A DNA stretch of 64,000 nucleotides from a virus: positions 1-64,000 of the IMG/VR virus record IMGVR_UViG_3300036846_001209. One strand, given 5' to 3'. Shown here piece after piece: positions 37,071 through 44,139 of the stretch. Each line of letters begins with the position of its first letter. Position 1 is the stretch's first letter. The notes below the pieces were generated by a model that was not told where the DNA came from, did no database searches, and saw only the letters and a list, made by a program, of their open reading frames with translations. Both the position numbers and the translations under genes were made by a program.

Positions 37071-37740
37071 ACTGAACGCGGCGATCCGCGACATCCCGCT
37101 GCCGCTCAACATGTTGAGCCTGCCGGTCGACGATCGCGGCTTCCCGGTGCCGTGGTTCGTCTCCTGGGTCGAGGGCAAGCCGGACTTTCGCATCGTGCAG
37201 ACCGGCAAGCGCGGCCTCGCCTACAAGCAGGAGCGCTGCTGGATCTGCGGCGGCAAACTCGGCCGGCTGAAGGCCAGCGTCGTCGGCCCGATGTGCGTCG
37301 TGAACAAGGTGAGCTCGGAGCCGCCCTCGCATCCCGAGTGCGCGCGCTACGCGGCGAAGGCCTGCCCGTTCCTCTCGCGCCCGCGCATGCGCCGCAACGA
37401 GAAGGACTTGCCCGACGCGCGCCAGAACCCTGGCGGCATCGCGCTCGACCGCAACCCCGGCGTCGCCGCCATCTGGTTCAGCCTGCGCATGTCGAAGCCC
37501 TTCGCGACCGGCGACGGCGGCTACCTGTTCGACCTAGGCCCGGTGGACCGGGTCGAGTGGTACGCCGAGCGCCGCGCGGCGACCTTCGACGAGGTGGTGA
37601 CCTCGATCGCCACCGGCCTGCCCGAGCTCAGCCGCCTGGCGCTGGCCGAGGGCCAGGAGGCGGTCGATGCGCTGGGCGAGGCGCTGGTCGCTGCGTCCAG
37701 GCTGATTCCACCCGACCCGGCGATGGAGGGTGCCGCATGA
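37060..37740 (+). CDS. Conserved-type zinc-binding phage protein, 226 aa
   Basis: GTG at 37060 with GGAGG 8 bases before it. Contains RGFPVPWFVSWVEGKPDFR, ERCWICGGKLGR, VVGPMCVVNKVSSEPPSHPEC and ACPFL: at least five cysteines and a histidine placed like zinc ligands. Many phages and bacteria carry this type, role unknown. C-terminal half helical and acidic. It overlaps its upstream gene by 11 bases. Confidence 0.7.
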   Translation: MHRELNAAIRDIPLPLNMLSLPVDDRGFPVPWFVSWVEGKPDFRIVQTGKRGLAYKQERCWICGGKLGRLKASVVGPMCVVNKVSSEPPSHPECARYAAKACPFLSRPRMRRNEKDLPDARQNPGGIALDRNPGVAAIWFSLRMSKPFATGDGGYLFDLGPVDRVEWYAERRAATFDEVVTSIATGLPELSRLALAEGQEAVDALGEALVAASRLIPPDPAMEGAA

Positions 37741-37967
37741 TCGCGCACGGCTGGGCAGTCGAAGAGCGCGGCGAGATCAGCGTCCGCACGGTGCAGGACA
37801 CGCGGATCGGCGCGATGGTGAACTGGCTGGTGGTCAGCGCCGGCATCAGCGTCATGCGCGGCGACTCCGACGAGACGATCAAGAACGCCTTCGATCACTA
37901 CGCGGCGCTGGCCGAGGCCAAGCTGGTCAAGGTCACCATCCAAGAGGCCGACCATGACGCAAACTGA
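37737..37967 (+). CDS. Hypothetical protein, 76 aa
   Basis: Alpha/beta (GEISVRTVQDTRIGAMVNWLVV, then DETIKNAFDHYAALAEAKLV). Similar small proteins with SVRTV...A...W are common in phage accessory blocks. ATGA start. Function unknown. Confidence 0.65.
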   Translation: MIAHGWAVEERGEISVRTVQDTRIGAMVNWLVVSAGISVMRGDSDETIKNAFDHYAALAEAKLVKVTIQEADHDAN

Positions 37968-38160
37968 AGGCGCGGCGCACCGCCTGCGAATCTTCGTCGA
38001 GACGCCGGGCGACTACATCCAGCCGCTACTCGCGGCCTATAGTGACGGCAGCAACGCCTATGTGCAGGCGCAGGAGGCCTTCAAGGCGGACCTCCGCGCG
38101 CTGCTGCAGGCGCTAGAGGAGAAGCAAGATGCAAACGGAACAGATCACCGTCGATCGTGA
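37954..38160 (+). CDS. Hypothetical protein, 68 aa
   Basis: Helical small protein ([18 protein letters not shown]) with a strand at the start. Overlaps upstream by 14 and downstream by 32 bases. Unrecognised. Confidence 0.55.
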   Translation: MTQTEGAAHRLRIFVETPGDYIQPLLAAYSDGSNAYVQAQEAFKADLRALLQALEEKQDANGTDHRRS

Positions 38161-38716
38161 AGAGGCGCGCGAACTCTACCGGAAGTACCGGGAGCACCAG
38201 CACTACTCGACGCCCATCGACCTCGAGATCCAGCGCGTCTACAGCGCGCTCGGGAAGGGCAAGGTCGTCGTCCAGGCGATCGCCTCGATCGCCAAAGCCG
38301 GGCTGAACGAGGACGGCCTGCCGAAGCTGGCGATCATCCGCGCCGCCGACGATGCGAATGAGCCGATCGAGACGTGCCACCTCTACATGCGCCACGACGG
38401 CGGCGCCCGGTTCGCGACGACGGCCTGGGCGAAGGATCGCAACTGGCGCACCTACGTCGACATGCCGGCCGGCAGCTTCCCTGAGTCCAAGCGCCGCAAC
38501 CTGCACTTCGGCGCCCAGGTGCCGCTGGTGCCGATCCACCTGCGCCCCAAGCGCGGGCTGGCGAACTACCACATCCTTTTCGAGGCGATCTGGGCGCCCG
38601 TTCCGCCAAAAGACCCCCTGCTTCTTCGGCGAATCGGCCGAAGCGATCTATGGGTCGTGTGCGCGGCCTGGGACCTGAGCGAAGTGGAACGTGCCGTTAT
38701 GGCCGGTCGGCTCTGA
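38129..38716 (+). CDS. Hypothetical protein, 195 aa
   Basis: N-terminal helical region with [17 protein letters not shown], a [17 protein letters not shown] segment, and a C-terminal LLRRIG...[21 protein letters not shown]-type ending I have met in other phage proteins. Soluble alpha/beta. TGATG overlap with the endonuclease gene. Confidence 0.7.
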   Translation: MQTEQITVDREEARELYRKYREHQHYSTPIDLEIQRVYSALGKGKVVVQAIASIAKAGLNEDGLPKLAIIRAADDANEPIETCHLYMRHDGGARFATTAWAKDRNWRTYVDMPAGSFPESKRRNLHFGAQVPLVPIHLRPKRGLANYHILFEAIWAPVPPKDPLLLRRIGRSDLWVVCAAWDLSEVERAVMAGRL

Positions 38717-39204
38717 TGCCGACCTGTTCAGCCTGCGGCCTCAATAAGACCGAAGCTGAGATGGTCAAAGACGGCGGACGCCGTCACGCGAAGGGCTGGG
38801 TCGCTGGCGAGTGCAAGTCGTGCAAAAGCAGGCGACAGCGAGCGGTCTACGCACGCGATCCCCTGACCCACAAGAACCACGTGATGCGCTCGCGCTACGG
38901 CATCGACCTCGCCGAATACGAGCGTCTCCTGAAGGCGCAGAACGGCGTGTGCGCGATCTGTCGGCAACCTCCCAAACGGGGCGCGCTGCACATCGACCAC
39001 GACCATGCGACGGGGCGGGTGCGAGGCCTTCTATGCGCAAGGTGCAACTCGGCGGTCGACTGGTCGATCCGCTATGCCGAGAAGGCGAAGGAGTACATGG
39101 CGCGCGTCCTGATCGTGACATCGGCTGTCAGGACACGACGACCGAACTCGAGTACTTGGGAGCGTCCTGATCGTCGGACTCAGATCCCCCAGCGCTCTTC
39201 GTAG
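38716..39204 (+). CDS. Recombination endonuclease VII homologue, 162 aa
   Basis: Two zinc CxxC pairs at the start (CSACG, CKSCKSR), a [12 protein letters not shown] helix, then [32 protein letters not shown]. The [15 protein letters not shown] core is the HNH signature of T4-endonuclease-VII-like proteins. It may resolve junctions or act as a free-standing homing enzyme. Its 3' end overlaps the minus-strand HTH gene by 25 bases, so the last 8 residues may be poorly conserved. Confidence 0.85.
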   Translation: MPTCSACGLNKTEAEMVKDGGRRHAKGWVAGECKSCKSRRQRAVYARDPLTHKNHVMRSRYGIDLAEYERLLKAQNGVCAICRQPPKRGALHIDHDHATGRVRGLLCARCNSAVDWSIRYAEKAKEYMARVLIVTSAVRTRRPNSSTWERPDRRTQIPQRSS

Positions 39205-39398
39205 AGCCGCTTGCGCTCGGCGTAGGCGGCGTTGAAGGTGAGGCCCAGCCGCTCGGCCGCCTCGCGTATCTCGGACATCGTCTTCGCGCCCATCAGCAGG
39301 GCGTCGCGTTCTATGGGGGTCAACTGGCGTGGCCTCGGCGGCGGTGGCCGCGGCACGAGTGCAGCACGGAAACGGGCGATGCGATAGTCGTCCGGCAC
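39180..39398 (-). CDS. LuxR/sigma-type HTH protein, 72 aa
   Basis: [42 protein letters not shown] is a helix-turn-helix of the LuxR/sigma-4 type. GTG start after a G-rich ribosome site. It is one of only two genes on this strand here, placed at the end of the recombination block, and is likely a regulator. Confidence 0.65.
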   Translation of the reverse strand: MPDDYRIARFRAALVPRPPPPRPRQLTPIERDALLMGAKTMSEIREAAERLGLTFNAAYAERKRLYEERWGI

Positions 39399-39417
39399 CC
39401 CCCGCCCCTCCTCGAGC

Positions 39418-39579
39418 TCAGCGCGCCGTCAGCGCGCCCCAGAAGAACACGATGGCGGCGGCCAGGAAGAAGCCGCGCGCGATGCGCTCCATGAACGGCG
39501 GCACCGGCTGCGGGAAGGTCGCCAGGAACCAGAAGATGAAGCCGAGCACGGTGAGGATGGCGAAGATGATGGTGGGCAT
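39418..39579 (-). CDS. Two-span membrane protein, holin-sized, 53 aa
   Basis: Two hydrophobic segments (IIFAILTVLGFIFWFLA and FFLAAAIVFFWGALTA) joined by a short loop with PFMERIARG. GGAGG lies 5-6 bases before the ATG. Size and topology suit a small holin or antiholin, but no endolysin gene is adjacent, so this remains a guess. Confidence 0.6.
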   Translation of the reverse strand: MPTIIFAILTVLGFIFWFLATFPQPVPPFMERIARGFFLAAAIVFFWGALTAR

Positions 39580-39653
39580 GGCTGCCTCCGGGTGATGCTC
39601 CCGTCACGCAACTGGATTACAGAAGGGCGCACCATACTCCAGGGAGAGTCCAG

Positions 39654-40229
39654 ATGGCCGATGCCCCGTTCTATGCCCTCGTCACCCCGATCGATCCGGC
39701 GCGCAGCGACGCGCCTGGCAGGCCGGTAGACCCCGGTTTCGGGCAGAAGCCGCATCCGATCCCGCCGCACATCGGTGGCGGCCCGGTACACCGCCCGTCG
39801 ACGCCGGGCCAGCCGGTCGATCCGAACTACGGCGCGGGCCATCCGCTGCCGCCGCACATCGGTGGCGCTCCGGTGGAACCGCCCCCGCATGTCGGCGGCG
39901 GCCCCGTGACCCCGCCCGGTTCGCCGACGCACCCGACCGCGCCGGACGGTGGCACGCCGATGCCGCCGGTCCACTACCCGCCCACCATCTGGCCGCCGGA
40001 CGGCCCGCAGCCGAAGGACGGCGACCTCCTGCTGCTCGCCTGGATCCCGGGACACGGCCTCGCCTGGGTGGTGGTCGACACCGACCTGATGCCGTCGAAC
40101 GAACTGCCCAAGCCGCCCGCGCATGTCGGTGGTGGGCCCGCCCAGCCGCCGAGTTCCACGAAGCCGCCTCCGACGCCGCCAGGCGCGCCGGCGCAGCCCG
40201 TCCAGCCGACGCCCGCGCCGAAGGCGTAG
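39654..40229 (+). CDS. Proline/glycine-repeat protein, 191 aa
   Basis: Several copies of PPHIGGGPV or PHVGGGP are spread over residues 40-80 and near 160, with PGxPVDPxFG words between, then a compact core (DGDLLLLAWIPGHGLAWVVVDTDL) and a Pro-rich end. I know similar proteins in phages of alphaproteobacteria near structural genes. It could be an elongated virion spacer. It ends just before two strong terminators. Confidence 0.75.
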   Translation: MADAPFYALVTPIDPARSDAPGRPVDPGFGQKPHPIPPHIGGGPVHRPSTPGQPVDPNYGAGHPLPPHIGGAPVEPPPHVGGGPVTPPGSPTHPTAPDGGTPMPPVHYPPTIWPPDGPQPKDGDLLLLAWIPGHGLAWVVVDTDLMPSNELPKPPAHVGGGPAQPPSSTKPPPTPPGAPAQPVQPTPAPKA

Positions 40230-40276
40230 AGCTTCTCCGCGCGCACCACCCCAGCCGGTGACCGCGCGAGGCAGGG

Positions 40277-40310
40277 AACCCCCGGTGGTCTTCACAGCGC
40301 CGGGGGTTTT
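40277..40310 (+). terminator. Rho-independent terminator after proline-repeat gene
   Basis: AACCCCCGG / CCGGGGGTT stem with a 14-base loop, followed by TTTT. It should end the plus-strand transcript. Confidence 0.8.
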
Positions 40311-40457
40311 CGCGTGCAAGTTAAGCTTGATCGACCTGACGGATGCGCCCATATTGGTTGGCGCTCGGGGCTGGGACATCGACCCTCCCCTTCCTGAACA
40401 TGCCCCCCAAACCCTGAAGAAGGGGACCCGGCCTCGAGCGTTGGCACCCCGCCGATG

Positions 40458-40492
40458 AAGCCCGTCGATAACCCCCTTTCGACGGGCTTTTT
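40458..40492 (+). terminator. Second rho-independent terminator
   Basis: An 11-bp perfect stem, AAGCCCGTCGA / TCGACGGGCTT, with a 10-base loop and T5. Two terminators in tandem imply that readthrough must be tightly blocked. Confidence 0.85.
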
Positions 40493-40695
40493 CGTGTGTC
40501 TGCTTGATGGATGGGGAAACTGGGTCTGCCGCTTACGGCGGCGCCTATCCACCGCTTAAGCAAAAAAAAGGCGCTGATGCGTCACAAAAGCGGTTGTGGT
40601 TTGTCACGAAACGCTGATAGCGTCCTCAACGCCAAGCTTGACTTGGTGGGGGACTGACGCGGCCCTTTCCGCGTCCCAACAGGGACTACCCACAC

Positions 40696-41037
40696 ATGAA
40701 GCATCTCTTTGCGGCGGCTGCCGCCGTCGCCATGCTCGGCTTCGCCGGTATGGCCGCTGCGGCCACCGCCACCTCGGCGACCGCAGCGAGCGGCGTCGCC
40801 AGCGGCACCTTCTCGGTGGCGGCAGGCCCCGGCACCACGGTCGCGGCCTCGGCCGCCACGAACACCACGCACAGCACCTCTGCGGCGCTGAGCCTGCAAC
40901 CGGTGTTCTCGACGACCGCCGCCAACACGACCACGACCGGCTCGAGCGCGAACGCTTCGTCTTCGAACCAAGCCTCCATCGCTGGCGGCTTCTCGTTCCA
41001 GAGCGGCTTCGGCACCGCAGCGGCGCTGGCCCACTAA
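40696..41037 (+). CDS. Exported Ala/Ser/Thr-rich protein, 113 aa
   Basis: Begins MKHLFAAAAAVAMLGFAGMAAA, a clean Sec signal peptide with AxA-type cleavage near residue 22. The mature part is almost wholly Ala, Ser, Thr, Gly and Asn, with no cysteine, ending in GGFSFQSGFGTAAALAH. It is flanked by terminators, so it is its own transcription unit. It may be a periplasmic or surface protein that alters the host envelope; no homologue comes to mind. Confidence 0.7.
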   Translation: MKHLFAAAAAVAMLGFAGMAAAATATSATAASGVASGTFSVAAGPGTTVAASAATNTTHSTSAALSLQPVFSTTAANTTTTGSSANASSSNQASIAGGFSFQSGFGTAAALAH

Positions 41038-41101
41038 GTCGATCCGGCCTCAAACCCGCGATGGGAGCCCTCCTCTCGCGGGACCGGGCCGGACACGAAG
41101 G

Positions 41102-41138
41102 GAGGCGGCGGGGGCAACCCGCCGCCTCTTTCTTTCTC
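41102..41138 (+). terminator. Rho-independent terminator after exported protein gene
   Basis: GAGGCGGCGGG / CCCGCCGCCTC stem, 5-base loop, then a T-rich stretch. Strong. Confidence 0.85.
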
Positions 41139-41158
41139 AACCCTGGTGGGGGACACCC

Positions 41159-42142
41159 ATGCAACGACTTCTCGCGACCACTGCGGTCGCGCTCACGATC
41201 TTCGGCGGCGCTGCCCAGGCGCAGCAGACCTCGACCTCCGACGCCGCATCGAACGCCCAGCAGGGCCAGCTTCAAGCCCAGACCCAGTCGCAAGGCGCGC
41301 AGACCAACTCCAACGGCGCGAACACCAACGGCCCGCAGACCACGACGGTGGGTCCGCAGACCTCGACCAGCAACAGCGCCTCGGGCGCGGTCGCAGGCTC
41401 CAACTCGGCGGCGAACAACGGCGGCCAGCAGACCACCGTCACCGCGGCCCCGGTGAGCTCGTCGGCGAACGACACCTCGCGCTCTGACTCCGAGTCCAAC
41501 TCAGCTTCGCTCTCGCACTCGGTGGCGACCGGCGGCCAGGGCGGCTCGGCGACCTCGTCGGCGCAGGGCGGCTCCTCGACCTCCAACGGCGGCTCGTCCA
41601 ACGCCGCCGCCAACAACCAAGCCTCCAACGCGGGCAACGCCCAGCAGGTGACGCTGAACTCCACCGTGCCTGCGCACACCACGGCGGACGTCAAGACCGT
41701 CGCGCAGATCAACGCGCCCGCGCTGACCACCACGCTGACGGACACCTGCATGGGATCGTCCAGCATGTCGGGGACCGGCATGGGCTGGGGCATCTCGATC
41801 GGCTCGACCTGGGAGGACCGCAACTGCAACCGCCGCCTCTACGCCCGCGAGGTCGCCAGCCTGACCGGCGATCGCGAGGCGGCGCGAGCCGTCCTGTGCG
41901 GCGACGAGATGGTGCGGAAGGCGTTCGAAGAGGTGGGCCGCCCCTGCCCGACGCCGCAGGCGGCCCAAGGCCCGGCCTCGTTCGTGCCGCCGCCGCCGCC
42001 GCCGCCGCCGAACCAGTATCTCTACGCCGCGCCGCCCCCGCCCCCGCCGCCGCCGCCGCCGGAAGGCGCGCAGCAGTCGGCGCCTGGGACGATGCAGCCC
42101 ATCCCCAACGACTATGAAGGGCCAAAGGCGCCTCGGAACTAG
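41159..42142 (+). CDS. Exported Ser/Asn/Gln-rich protein with cysteine domain, 327 aa
   Basis: Signal peptide (LLATTAVALTIFGGAAQAQ) with cleavage after AQA, a Ser/Thr/Asn/Gln/Gly-rich region of about 140 residues, then a conserved-looking part from about 170: NAPALTTTLTDTCMGSS, WEDRNCNRRLYAREVASL, AARAVLCGDEMVRKAFEEVGRPC with four cysteines able to form two disulfides, and a long Pro-rich tail. I recall this C-terminal pattern in phage or prophage proteins from alphaproteobacteria. GGTGGGGG ribosome site as at the previous gene. Confidence 0.75.
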   Translation: MQRLLATTAVALTIFGGAAQAQQTSTSDAASNAQQGQLQAQTQSQGAQTNSNGANTNGPQTTTVGPQTSTSNSASGAVAGSNSAANNGGQQTTVTAAPVSSSANDTSRSDSESNSASLSHSVATGGQGGSATSSAQGGSSTSNGGSSNAAANNQASNAGNAQQVTLNSTVPAHTTADVKTVAQINAPALTTTLTDTCMGSSSMSGTGMGWGISIGSTWEDRNCNRRLYAREVASLTGDREAARAVLCGDEMVRKAFEEVGRPCPTPQAAQGPASFVPPPPPPPPNQYLYAAPPPPPPPPPPEGAQQSAPGTMQPIPNDYEGPKAPRN

Positions 42143-42205
42143 CTTCCCGCCCGTCGATCATCCGGTCCCCCCGATGATCGTCGCCCCAGCGCGGGCTCTG
42201 GCTGG

Positions 42206-42243
42206 CGCGCTCTTCCCCCTTGATCCTTCGGGGAAGGGCGCGT
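42206..42243 (+). other. Hairpin after exported protein gene
   Basis: GCGCGCTCTTCCCC-type arm pairs with CGGGGAAGGGCGCG with small bulges. There is no T-run, so it may be a processing or stability element. It lies in the 127-bp gap before the next gene. Confidence 0.4.
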
Positions 42244-42269
42244 CGGTTACCGCCAGGGAGGAGATCCCG

Positions 42270-42545
42270 ATGACAGATCCTGTAATCGTTGCCGCCGCCG
42301 CGCTGATGCTGATCCCGTCGCTCGCGCCGGATGTCCGCGTGCCGCCGCTGCACGCCTTCACCGTGCCCGAGGCGGCGGCCGCCTACAGCGCGTTCTGCGA
42401 GCGCCCTTTCGAGGACGAGCCGAACGCTCACCATGTGCGCCACCTGACTCCTGGGCCGTCCTCCCAGAACCACCTCACCGTCCGCTTGCGCCCGTCGCCA
42501 AGGCCGCTGCCGGTCTACGTCCGACACCATCACCACCACCGATGA
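42270..42545 (+). CDS. Hypothetical protein with His-rich C-terminus, 91 aa
   Basis: GGGAGGAGAT site 5 bases before the ATG. A hydrophobic N-terminal segment (DPVIVAAAALMLIPSLA) may be a signal or anchor. The end has five consecutive histidines and an Arg, which could bind metal. Unrecognised. Confidence 0.6.
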   Translation: MTDPVIVAAAALMLIPSLAPDVRVPPLHAFTVPEAAAAYSAFCERPFEDEPNAHHVRHLTPGPSSQNHLTVRLRPSPRPLPVYVRHHHHHR

Positions 42546-42718
42546 ACGAGGTCGACCGCGCGCTGCTCGCCGAGGTCGCGGGCGCCCTCGTAGCGTTCGC
42601 CATCTTCATCGCCGCCTACGGGATCGGCCGCTGGATGAAGCGCCGCCACTGGGCGCGGGTGGCGCGCGAGGACGCGGAGTCGGCGGCCAGCTACAAGGGC
42701 GCGGACGGACATGAGTGA
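42542..42718 (+). CDS. Small membrane protein, 58 aa
   Basis: One hydrophobic span (VAGALVAFAIFIAAYGIG) followed by a basic helix. ATGA overlap upstream and 8-base overlap downstream support it. Function unknown. Confidence 0.6.
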   Translation: MNEVDRALLAEVAGALVAFAIFIAAYGIGRWMKRRHWARVAREDAESAASYKGADGHE

Positions 42719-42878
42719 CCTGACCACGCTGGCGACGCTGAGCCGGGTGCTGGGCCGGGCGAAGCAGCGGTTCAGCGCGGAGATGCGCTGGGACCCGAGC
42801 GCGCTACGGGTGCTTGAGGTGATCCTCGAGGAACTCCACCGCGAGATCGACGGGCCGCCGCCGCCCGAGACGGACTAG
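42711..42878 (+). CDS. Hypothetical small helical protein, 55 aa
   Basis: Helical (LGRAKQRFSAEMRWDPS, VLEVILEELHREID) with an acidic end. Its TAG shares a CTAG with the stop of the convergent minus-strand gene. Confidence 0.6.
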   Translation: MSDLTTLATLSRVLGRAKQRFSAEMRWDPSALRVLEVILEELHREIDGPPPPETD

Positions 42879-43105
42879 ACGATGGGCGTGGGCTCGCCTG
42901 GCTTGATCAGGCGCATCTCGAGGACATAGCCGAGCGGTTCGGCCCTCCACCCGACGCCTAGCAGGCGGGACAGCCGGAACACCGAGATCCAGAAGAGCGC
43001 GCTCGGCAGCGAGTGGCCGACATAGGCGCGCGCGTTGGTGCCGCGCAGGTAGAGCTTCCAGCCCGCGTAGTCGCGGCGCCCGTAGATCCGTCGCCAGTGC
43101 GTCAT
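42875..43105 (-). CDS. Hypothetical protein downstream of tRNA, 76 aa
   Basis: Basic N-terminus (THWRRIYGRRDYAGWKL), a hydrophobic middle (SLPSALFWISVFRLSRLLG) that may be a membrane segment, then a beta-like end. It is 18 bases after the tRNA on the same strand. No family. Confidence 0.6.
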   Translation of the reverse strand: MTHWRRIYGRRDYAGWKLYLRGTNARAYVGHSLPSALFWISVFRLSRLLGVGWRAEPLGYVLEMRLIKPGEPTPIV

Positions 43106-43122
43106 GGTGAGCTCCAGGGGAT

Positions 43123-43197
43123 TGGCCCCTCCCCGACGGGTCGAACGTCGATTCTCGGGACCAAGGCCCGATGTCCTACCGATTGGACGAGAGAGGG
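43123..43197 (-). tRNA. tRNA-Gln(TTG)-like, encoded CCA, unusual C33
   Basis: All arms fold: acceptor CCCTCTC/GGGAGGG (one G-U), D-arm GTCC-AATCGGTA-GGAC, anticodon stem TCGGG/CCCGA, T-arm CGACG-TTCGACC-CGTCG, discriminator G and encoded CCA; 75 nt in total. The 7-base anticodon loop reads CCTTGGT, so the anticodon is TTG (Gln, CAA) with G37 but with C at position 33, where T is almost universal. CAA is rare in this GC-rich phage. It lies in a minus-strand unit between a ribbon-helix-helix gene and a small gene. Confidence 0.82.
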
Positions 43198-43263
43198 AAA
43201 GGGGTCGGTGGGATGGCGTCTTGCGGCATCAGGGGGCCTGGGCCACCCCACCTCCCCGTCGGC

Positions 43264-43404
43264 CTATTCGGCCTTCGGCTCTTCGTGGGCCTCTTCGGCC
43301 TCTTCCTCGGCCTGCGGCTCTTCGCGCAGCGCCTGGGCCTGGTCCTCGGACATCGGCTCGGCGACCACCTCTGGCGCGTCGGGTTTCACTTCTTCGTCGG
43401 GCAT
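43264..43404 (-). CDS. Internal-start acidic protein, 46 aa (in frame with RHH gene)
   Basis: An AGGAG site followed by the recurring CTGAGATG junction marks a start within the RHH reading frame. Product is Glu-rich (REEPQAEEEAEEAHEEPKAE). Either the RHH protein has an acidic tail that is also made alone, or two genes became fused. Confidence 0.45.
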   Translation of the reverse strand: MPDEEVKPDAPEVVAEPMSEDQAQALREEPQAEEEAEEAHEEPKAE

Positions 43405-43608
43405 CTCAGTTCTCCTATCCGCCCAGTGCGGACGACGGGAGCGTAGCAGTAGTAGTGACGAAGTCGAGGGGTCGCCTGCGCGGATGAACTGGATCATGCG
43501 GACGAGCCAGCCGTTGGCCGAGATCTCGTCTGCGGCAGCGCACCGCTCGACATATTCCCAGAGCTCGGGCTTGAGGCGGACGGTCTTCACGATGGTGCTG
43601 CGTGGCAT
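43264..43608 (-). CDS. Ribbon-helix-helix regulator with acidic tail, 114 aa
   Basis: TIVKTVRLKPELWEYVERCA followed by a second helix NGWLVRMIQFIRAG fits an Arc/MetJ-type ribbon-helix-helix DNA-binding domain. The second half is highly acidic and could inhibit or modulate binding. Two inverted repeats with GCGGTG half-sites precede the gene and are probable operators for autoregulation. Confidence 0.75.
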   Translation of the reverse strand: MPRSTIVKTVRLKPELWEYVERCAAADEISANGWLVRMIQFIRAGDPSTSSLLLLRSRRPHWADRRTEMPDEEVKPDAPEVVAEPMSEDQAQALREEPQAEEEAEEAHEEPKAE

Positions 43609-43615
43609 GGCCGTT

Positions 43616-43628
43616 GCGGTGTCACCGC
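43616..43628. promoter_or_regulatory. Operator candidate 1 for RHH regulator
   Basis: GCGGTG-T-CACCGC, a 13-bp palindrome, ends 8 bp from the RHH start codon in the divergent gap. Confidence 0.5.
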
Positions 43629-43648
43629 CAAGATGTTAAGCCGGTAAT

Positions 43649-43663
43649 ACCGCACAACGCGGT
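43649..43663. promoter_or_regulatory. Operator candidate 2 for RHH regulator
   Basis: ACCGC-acaac-GCGGT shares the GCGGT half-site with candidate 1 and lies toward the plus-strand gene, so one protein may control both directions. Confidence 0.45.
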
Positions 43664-43684
43664 GAACTCTCAATAGGAGACGCT

Positions 43685-44077
43685 ATGTCCGAGAGCAGCA
43701 ACGTCCGGCAGCTGATGTCGACAGCGAGCCATCCGATCCCGATGACCGTCACCGAGCTCCTCGCCAACACCGGCAAGCCGCGGCAGTCGAACCGGGCGGC
43801 GGTGAAGTACCACACGCTGCAGATCTACGAGCGCGATCTGCCGCTGCTGATCGCCACCGACCACGAGGAAGCGGTCGAGGGTTCGATCCGCAGCGACGAA
43901 GAGGCGTTCGCCCGGCGGGTGCGCGAGAACGCCGCGAAGGTGGGCGACACCCAGGTCAGCGAGATGAAGGTCTTCACCATCATCAAGTATGTCCGCGACA
44001 TCATGGACAAGGATCTGAAGATCGGGCGCAAGCAGCGCAAGCGCGGGACCTACGAGTCCCTGCCGGTCATCGAGTAG
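43685..44077 (+). CDS. Hypothetical protein, 130 aa
   Basis: Basic/acidic soluble protein: N-terminal Ser/Thr-rich part, VKYHTLQIYERDLPLLI, a charged helix region and a basic C-terminus (IGRKQRKRGTYESLPVIE). AGGAG ribosome site in the divergent RHH region. It may be under the RHH regulator. A weak GC-rich stem follows before the next gene. Confidence 0.7.
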   Translation: MSESSNVRQLMSTASHPIPMTVTELLANTGKPRQSNRAAVKYHTLQIYERDLPLLIATDHEEAVEGSIRSDEEAFARRVRENAAKVGDTQVSEMKVFTIIKYVRDIMDKDLKIGRKQRKRGTYESLPVIE

Positions 44078-44139
44078 GTGCGGGGAGGGAGGGAAGGGCT
44101 CTTGGCGCCCGCCCTCCTTCGCCTTTTCAGGATTCCGAC

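Larger units (their letters stand above)
40230..40695. other. Non-coding terminator cluster and leader
   Basis: No gene. It holds two strong terminators (40277-40310, 40458-40492), a weaker CCCCTTC/GAAGGGG stem around 40386-40425, a copy of GACGGATGCG (40338), two GTCAC(a/g)AAA words around 40575-40610, and CCAAG-N5-CTTGG (40632-40646) before the next gene. This seems to isolate the exported-protein genes from upstream transcription. Confidence 0.55.

Noticed and set aside
40338-40360. TTGATC-N17-CATATT as a promoter before the tandem terminators
   Set aside because: Both boxes are weak and the transcript would meet the second terminator within about 130 bases without a gene.
41980-42065. 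Long CCG repeat tracts
   Set aside because: They encode the Pro-rich tail of the exported protein in frame; not an independent repeat element or CRISPR.
43860-43895. GGTTCGATCC-like T-loop word on the plus strand
   Set aside because: It is inside the 130-residue gene and has no matching D, anticodon or acceptor arms.
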